Shown in pieces: positions 58,210 to 64,000 of a DNA stretch of 64,000 nt. Source of the DNA: Mortierella sp. BCC40632 (Eukaryota > Mortierellomycota > Mortierellomycetes > Mortierellales > Mortierellaceae); the NCBI GenBank assembly GCA_011634665.1, contig WAEK01000032.1, forward strand, positions 46,001-110,000. The letters run 5' to 3'. Position 1 is the first letter of the stretch. Each line of letters opens with the position of its first letter. The position numbers and the translations under genes are program-made. Under the pieces are notes generated by a model that saw nothing but the letters and a program-made list of their open reading frames with translations, was not told the DNA's origin and made no database searches.

Positions 58210-59346
58210 ATGCGTCTGCGAATCACTCTCAGGACCGTCTCGAATGCACTGAATGCTGCCCGCTCCCCTGCATCTGCAGGTTCAACAGGATCCGTACCCT
58301 TCGATGTGGCAGCCTGTGAACTAGCTTCATTCCTGAAAGACGGCAATGTCACTGTCCTCACAGGTGCAGGCGCGTCCACCGACTCGGCTATCCCTGACTA
58401 CCGTGGGGAACATGGGACCTATACTATCAATCCAGATTACCAGCCTATCTTCTACCAATCCTTTGTCTCTTCCGACGAGTCTCGTCACCGGTACTGGGCT
58501 CGCTCCTTCCTTGGCTTTCCACCCATCATCTCCACACAACCCAACCCTACCCACTATGCCATCGCTGCTTTGCAGCAGCCTTGTCCTTTGCAGTCCACTC
58601 TGCCGCCAATAGATCAGCCCCCGATCCAGGAGCAAGCAGAAGAACGACAGGAGGGATCACATCCACATCCAAAACAACCCCTTGGATATGTTCGCTCTCT
58701 GATCACTCAGAATGTAGATGGACTTCATCAAAAAGCTGGTTCTAAAGGTGTTCATGAGCTCCATGGAACTCTCCACCGGGTCCACTGTCTTAACTGTGGT
58801 CAAGAACATGACCGGTCCGACTTTCAGCAGACCCTTGCCAAACTCAACCCTGCTTGGGATGAAGCACTCCGATCTCAATCGGCCTCTAGTCTCTACTCGA
58901 GAATGAACGCAGACGGTGATGTGGAACTGAACCATGCTTCGTCCTCCGAGCAACCTGCATTGGACTATCGGTCATTTGCCTATCCTATCTGCTCTTCCTG
59001 TAATCAAGGTCATTACAAACCAAGTGTAGTCTTTTTCGGAGAGAATGTCCCGGTCAGTACAAAGCAGGAGACGACGGAGGCTATATTACAGTCCAATGGC
59101 CTTCTTGTCATTGGTACTTCCCTTGCGACTTATTCAGCTTTTCGATTGGTCAAGTTAGCGAGGGATTCTGGGATCCCTATTGCAATGATCAACGTAGGCC
59201 CTACAAGAGGCGACTCCTTGGCGGATATCCGATATGACGGTGGTAGTTCTCTTCTCTTGAAGGCTGTCGCTCGAGAATTGGGACTGGGCGAGATTCCTGG
59301 AGAGATAAAGCATCGGAAACGCGCACTGAACGTCGTGGGGTCCTAA
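58210..59346 (+). CDS. SIRT4-like sirtuin (NAD-dependent protein deacylase), likely mitochondrial
   Basis: One exon, 378 residues from the ATG at 58210. The start is chosen because MRLRITLRTVSNALNAARS is an Arg-rich amphipathic presequence; an upstream in-frame ATG exists at 58126. Sir2 motifs: VLTGAGASTDSAIPDYRGEH (NAD binding), TQNVDGLHQKAG, ELHGTLHRVHC (catalytic His in HG), zinc Cys pairs CLNC and CSSC, KPSVVFFGENVP, and LLVIGTSLATYSAFRLV. The order and the RGEHGTY and YKPSVVFFGE strings fit class II (SIRT4) sirtuins. It removes lysine acyl groups using NAD. An acidic/Gln-rich loop (QEQAEERQEGSHPH) is inserted in the small domain. Confidence 0.92.
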   Translation: MRLRITLRTVSNALNAARSPASAGSTGSVPFDVAACELASFLKDGNVTVLTGAGASTDSAIPDYRGEHGTYTINPDYQPIFYQSFVSSDESRHRYWARSFLGFPPIISTQPNPTHYAIAALQQPCPLQSTLPPIDQPPIQEQAEERQEGSHPHPKQPLGYVRSLITQNVDGLHQKAGSKGVHELHGTLHRVHCLNCGQEHDRSDFQQTLAKLNPAWDEALRSQSASSLYSRMNADGDVELNHASSSEQPALDYRSFAYPICSSCNQGHYKPSVVFFGENVPVSTKQETTEAILQSNGLLVIGTSLATYSAFRLVKLARDSGIPIAMINVGPTRGDSLADIRYDGGSSLLLKAVARELGLGEIPGEIKHRKRALNVVGS

Positions 59347-59408
59347 TGCTACACATTTTTTTTTTTTTTTTAAAAAAAAAAAAAATATTTTCTTGATTTT
59401 CTCCTCTC

Positions 59409-59460
<52 letters not shown>

Positions 59461-59673
59461 TCTTTCTTTCTCACGCTGTTCGAAACTAAAAAAAGGTGTA
59501 ATAGACAAAGAGCTGTAGCAATGTCGTTGGTGTTTGTATTTTATGAAAGAGAATAGAGTGATGCTATGTAATGCTATGGTAGAATGGGTACTTCTTATTT
59601 CTTCAATTAAAAGGTCGGTTGGCTCTCTCCACTCCCTCTCCCAAGAAAGGTCGTAGTGTTGAATCAAAGAGAC
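59347..59673. other. Convergent 3' flanks with CT repeat
   Basis: Spacer between tail-to-tail genes, with adjoining T and A runs (59358-59384) and a (CT)n run at 59410-59454. No gene seen. Confidence 0.6.
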
Positions 59674-60987
59674 TCATGGCTCAAGAAGTGGCTCTTGTGC
59701 GCTATTAGAGGATGTTGCAGTAGTCGGCCGACGACGACGGACCCAGAGTCTAGCAGGGGTAATTTGACCCGTGACGCCCACGGCCGTCATTCCCGTCGCC
59801 AGGGCAAAGATCCATTGCTGATCAAAGTTCCGAGTCATCCAATTGGTCAACACGGACAACCAAAGAGTCAACCAGAGCAAAGCAATTGATACATATCCAA
59901 CAACGCGATGGATACGGAGCATCTTTGTATGTCCAATCTTTTGAAAGAGCCTTCGTGGAGCATACGCAATCACAAGCCCAAAGAGGATTTGGAAAAAGAA
60001 AATGGCCGTAGCAGCTGTACCATAGAGGCCATGGTTCGACTGAAGGTGAAGCTTTTTCTTCTTGTTCTTGTTTGCCCAAATGGCAACAAAGCCGCCGATG
60101 CAAAAGAGAAAAGACAATATTTGGACGATGCCATGGATCGTGGCAGCAAGTTTTTTGTGTGTCCTCTTCTCAAGAGGCTGCAAGAACAAGATAGCTGATG
60201 TGGAGTATAAGGGTGACGTATAAAGAACGGGATGCGGAGGAAATTATATGTGATAAGAAAGAAAGAAAACAAGAAAAGAAAAAAAGAAAAGAAAAAAAAA
60301 GGAAAAGGTTAGTCTCGGTTTATGCAAAATAGCGTCCAACTGCGCAGATTAGCGCTGGGAACCACTCCAAACACTAATTCTCATACCTTCAGTGGCCAAG
60401 AAGCCATAAAGTCCCATCAGGATAGGATGCCACGAGTAGGGCCACTCCCACGGAGCCTTGCAAATAACCACAACAAGCGTACCAAAAAAGAGAAACAGAC
60501 CAGCCTGTGAAAACATGGCCAGAAAGATTTGCCAGGCACGGTGTCGACCGTGGTGGCGACGACGCACATGTCGGTGCTTCTTGTGAAGCGGTTCTGCAAG
60601 CGCAGGCGTGGGCATTGCTTGGGCAGATGGAGGATGGGTAGTCCCGCTTTGTTCTTCCTGAATCTGTTCGAGCGAGGAGTCACGTTTAGAGCCAAGGAGA
60701 AGAGGCGTCAATGTTCCCTCGGTATCCTCAGAATCGGAGCTCGGATCCGTGCGTGACACAAACACACCGCTTTGTGAACCAGGCGACCTGGACTTGGGAT
60801 CTTGGCGAGGGGAAGAGGTGGGAGTGGAGGAGGAGGAGGACGACGACGACTTGTCAGTGATAGACTGGTAACGATAAGGTGACTGAGATTGGAGCGTCTC
60901 TTGGGATTGCGATGAGGCTTGGTTTTTGGGCGTGACGGGTGGTGTGTCACTTCGATGGGAGGTTGGGTTCGTGGGTGGACTGGACAT
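59674..60987 (-). CDS. Cytochrome b561-domain membrane protein
   Basis: Two exons (60987-60387, 60194-59674) give 373 residues. About 150 N-terminal residues are Ser/Pro-rich and disordered, ending in a His/Arg cluster (HKKHRHVRRRHHGRHR). A five-span b561 core follows with the four haem histidines in order: WHPILMGLYGF, AATIHGIVQIL, NHGLYGTAATA, IHRVVGYVSIALL. A basic C-terminus ends in QEPLLEP, a dileucine-like sorting motif. The family moves electrons across membranes, often as ascorbate-linked ferric reductases; no DOMON or reductase domain is fused here. The ATG at 60987 is the first true ATG in the frame. Confidence 0.9.
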
Positions 60988-61898
60988 TTTGCTCGTGTTT
61001 GTGTGTGTCAATGTATGGATGGGTGAACGTATGTCGTGCTACAACGGATATCCAAGTAGGTTTGTTGAGCGACTGGGCAAGCAGGCAACTGACCAAACAG
61101 AATGGCCGACGAGCAAACTAGAAAAAAAGAACAGGCGGGGTACTAAGCTGCAGAGAAAACACAAGAGGAATCGTCGACATGCATGAGTTGAGAAAATATG
61201 CATCGTAGTGTCACCAAACAAATATAAATGAATACCAGAAGGACAAAGTGAGCGGATGGGTCAAAGAGCGAGCTTGAGAAAAAAAAAAAAGGGGGGCGGG
61301 AGTAGCGCTTCGGATTTTGACTATTGGCGTCGGAGAAGGGGGTGTGAGAGTGGGGGTGAAGGTGAAGGTGTAGGTGGGGGTGGGAAAGAAGTGTGAGAGG
61401 AGGACGCCACAGATCCTCCGATGATATTGGCAACGAACGATACTGAGCCTGTAGTAGCCGAAAGAAACATTGAGACTCTTTCCCCCCAATGCCAAATATG
61501 CTCGAAAGGGTACTCTCCTTCTCACACTCTCCTTTGCTCTTTCGCTTGCTCATGATCCTTTACTCCATCAATCATTTCATGGAGGTGATCCAGCTCGATT
61601 GACAAAGGCCCATCAATTCCTCGGCACTTTTGAATCTCGACTGGTGAATTCGATCTCTTCCATTGGAGTACTGATCGAAGGAGCCCTCATCCGAGATGGT
61701 TGTTGGATTGGGAAAGTGTTTTGGAGATGTACTGGTTCGATATGAGCAAGGGTGGGAGAGTAAGGTGGGTGGTCCAATTTTGACAGGAAACTTACCAGAG
61801 CCGAGGTTGAGGTGAGAGAGAGAAGGTTTAGGGTCCTTTCTGGGAGAAGGGGGATGAGAAAAAGGAAGGAAGAGAAAGAGAAAGAAAGAAAGAAAGAG

Positions 61899-61932
<34 letters not shown>

Positions 61933-62000
61933 AGCGGAGAGGGTGTGCAGACTAGAGGAGGAGAAAAAAAAAAATGCTGCTAGTGAGGGTCAGAAGAAAC

Positions 62001-62032
<32 letters not shown>

Positions 62033-62617
62033 GGAGAGGAAAGAAGAGAGAACAATCTGATAATGGCACGAAACTGTTCAGTAAGGATGGTATTGAGGGG
62101 GGAGACGGCGACTGCATCGGTTGAGGATCTGATAACGGCGTCTCCTTTGTTCTCTCTTGCGCCGTAAAAAAAAAAAAAAAAAAAAAAAAATATCGCTTGC
62201 ACACACATAAAATCTGATAAATCAGGCTAACACACACACATGCGCTCCCCATTTGGGCGTATTAAGGGGCATCGAATCACGCCCGGCTCTCCAGCAGGGG
62301 TTATTCCACTCGCCCGAAGCGAGAAAAAAAAAGGAGGTGCGGGGGCATCGGCCGACAGAACAGAGGCCTTTTTTTTTTTTTGTTTGTGGAGTGAGCGCGA
62401 CATACCTCCTGTCTTTTTCCGCCTGTAGACGATGGCAATGCTACATCTTCCTGCCTCTGCCACGTCTTCTACTCGATCTCGTTTTGTCCATCAGCCTATT
62501 GTGCCTCCTTATTGTCTTTTCAGGACCGAGTTCGATTGAAAGAAGCAGAAGCATCCGACCCATTCGACAAAAAGGAACCCCGCGGAGAGCCATTCAATCC
62601 AGAACGTCGGGACGAGG
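60988..62617. other. Divergent promoter region, possible uncharacterised exon
   Basis: Between the minus-strand b561 gene and plus-strand palmitoyltransferase gene. On the minus strand at 61565-61725 one frame reads NPTTISDEGSFDQYSNGRD, which looks coding but has no matching partner exon; I leave it unassigned. Repeats: A run 61899-61930, GA run 61998-62030, A run 62166-62189. A plus-strand open stretch 62524-62640 (KEAEASDPFDKKEPRG) lies in another frame than the next gene and might be a leader exon or chance. Confidence 0.4.
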
Positions 62618-64000
62618 ATGAGGAACAACGATTATTGGATTGCCGCCCTTGGATGGATTCTCTTTCTCTTCATCTCCATCTCATCCCAGGTCTTTGTGTT
62701 TTGGCCATGGCTCTTTGGAACCCCATCGCCTGCAGTCACCTTGCCGGTGTCTTGGTCAGGCGAGCCAGCCATGGATTTTGATGAGAGGACCATGACCCGG
62801 GCGCCTTCCGACGAGTATCTTCCGACTCTACTGGAGAACATGAATGTGCGGGCATTACTCTATCTAGTGCCGTTCAACTTTTCTCTTGCGATGGTCTGCT
62901 GGAACTATGTCCTGACCATGAAAACAGACCCTGGCTCTCCTCCTACAAATTACGTAAGTCACTACACATGGCCTTGTTGGTTCAAATATCTCCTCAGAGC
63001 GCCTCACGAGATCAAGCTGAACTTTGAATACTCGGAAATTCGAGTCTGGTCTCCACAATCACTCATGTGGTATCTGGTCTTGTAACAAAACATAATGTAG
63101 GCCCATCCACAAGATGGCTCGAGTATGGAGTACAAACGGACAACACACACACCACGATACTGCCGCACATGCGACATCTACAAACCACCACGGGCACATC
63201 ATTGTCGAATTTGCAAAAGGTGTGTTCTCAAGATGGACCATCACTGCCCTTGGGTTAGAAACTGTGTCGGCTATTATAACTATGGACATTTTGTCCGCTT
63301 TATCATTTGGACAGCTGTTGCTGCTTGGATCTGTATACTACTACTCATTCTTCGCTGCAAGGAGGCCTATGAGGACGATCTTATGGGAGTTGTAAGTCAC
63401 TGGCCATGGTAACTGCGGATAAATGGAATCGAATGAGCAATGAAAGACTCAACAATATTTTTCATCTTGACTAGGTGCTGCAGACGGTGTTGTCACCAAA
63501 TCAAATCATCCTTATAGTACTCAACATGGTACTAGATGGAGCTGTCGTGGTTGGAATCAGTGCTTTGAGCGTGTATCACATCTGGTGCATCTCTAGTAAC
63601 TCAACTACGATCGAGAGCTGGGGCAAAGATCGCGTCCTCACAATTCTACGACGCGGCAAAGTCAGAGATGTAAGTCCAGCTAGCGTCATTCCGATAGATT
63701 TTCTCCTTGCATTAGCTCCTCAGATACTGCATCACTGCATGATACTGTAGTATTGACGGACACGCACACGCACCCTTCTCTCCATTTGTAATTTCGTGCA
63801 AAAGATCAAATGTCCATATGACCAAGGGTTGTTGGCCAACTTTCAAGAAGTGCTGGGGCCAAATCCATTGCTATGGTTGTGGCCACAGATAGTGCGTGGC
63901 GATGGTCTTACTTTCAAAATCAAAGGCCGTGAGGACGATTCATACTTTTGGCAGAGAAAGAACAGAGACTCTTACGACGGGACCAGCGACGGCGGAAACT
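62618..64000 (+). CDS. PFA4: DHHC palmitoyltransferase, PFA4-like (runs off the window)
   Basis: Exons 62618-62953, 63101-63391, 63476-63669 and 63805 to the window end. [20 protein letters not shown] starts a first membrane span and a second follows ([20 protein letters not shown]), then the TDPGSPP motif. Exon 2 has the Cys-rich DHHC domain: [20 protein letters not shown], then [19 protein letters not shown] (catalytic Cys in DHHC). Two more spans follow, then [11 protein letters not shown] (TTxE motif) and KCPYDQG...NPLLWLWP, typical of Pfa4. Pfa4 palmitoylates chitin synthase Chs3 in yeast and sits in the ER; a chitin synthase gene lies in this window too, 36 kb away. The C-terminus is beyond position 64000. 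Confidence 0.92.

Noticed and set aside
61470..61760. Small gene opposite the palmitoyltransferase promoter
   Set aside because: One frame looks coding, but no start, partner exon or family could be found, so it is mentioned only in the gap entry.

Overview
This looks like a nuclear genome segment from a filamentous fungus, most likely an early-diverging one (Mucoromycota, probably a Mortierella-like lineage; that placement is inference from gene style, not measured). Genes carry several short introns (mostly 70-150 bp) with clean GT..AG ends, many with long T tracts in front of the acceptor. A/T homopolymers and GA/CT microsatellites are everywhere between genes. Both strands are used, with no operon-like clustering.

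Region 1 (1-7.8 kb): a tandemly duplicated locus for a small secreted protein. Copy 2 (3971-4396, minus) is intact; copy 1 (1-496, minus) is broken by two in-frame stops. Similarity continues far outside the genes, so about 2.4 kb was duplicated and then diverged. A second, shorter direct repeat lies between the copies.

Region 2 (7.8-14.8 kb): a transposon graveyard, all on the minus strand. It holds a long, intron-bearing reading frame ending in the hallmark C-terminus of a Fanzor (eukaryotic TnpB-like, RuvC plus zinc ribbon) protein, interrupted by about ten frameshifts and one stop. Next to it is a Tc1/mariner/IS630-type DDE transposase with two stops and a frameshift. This is the most unusual part of the window.

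Region 3 (15-27 kb): conserved housekeeping genes: SPC25 (kinetochore), SYS1 (Golgi), YME1 (mitochondrial i-AAA protease) and a chitin synthase. SYS1 shows a one-base break in the sequence as given.

Region 4 (27-49 kb): a gene-free stretch of about 6 kb, a secreted polysaccharide-deacetylase-like protein, a small membrane protein, a PA2G4/EBP1-family protein, a Gln/His-rich protein, weak gene remnants, a 239-bp tandem repeat and an orphan eight-exon gene with a PD-(D/E)XK-like nuclease motif and one frameshift.

Region 5 (49-64 kb): a dense housekeeping block: 2-oxoglutarate/Fe(II) dioxygenase, CLPTM1 family protein, a disordered Ser/Pro-rich protein, a single-TOG (CLASP_N-like) protein, a SIRT4-like sirtuin, a cytochrome b561-domain protein, and a DHHC palmitoyltransferase (PFA4-like) running off the window end.
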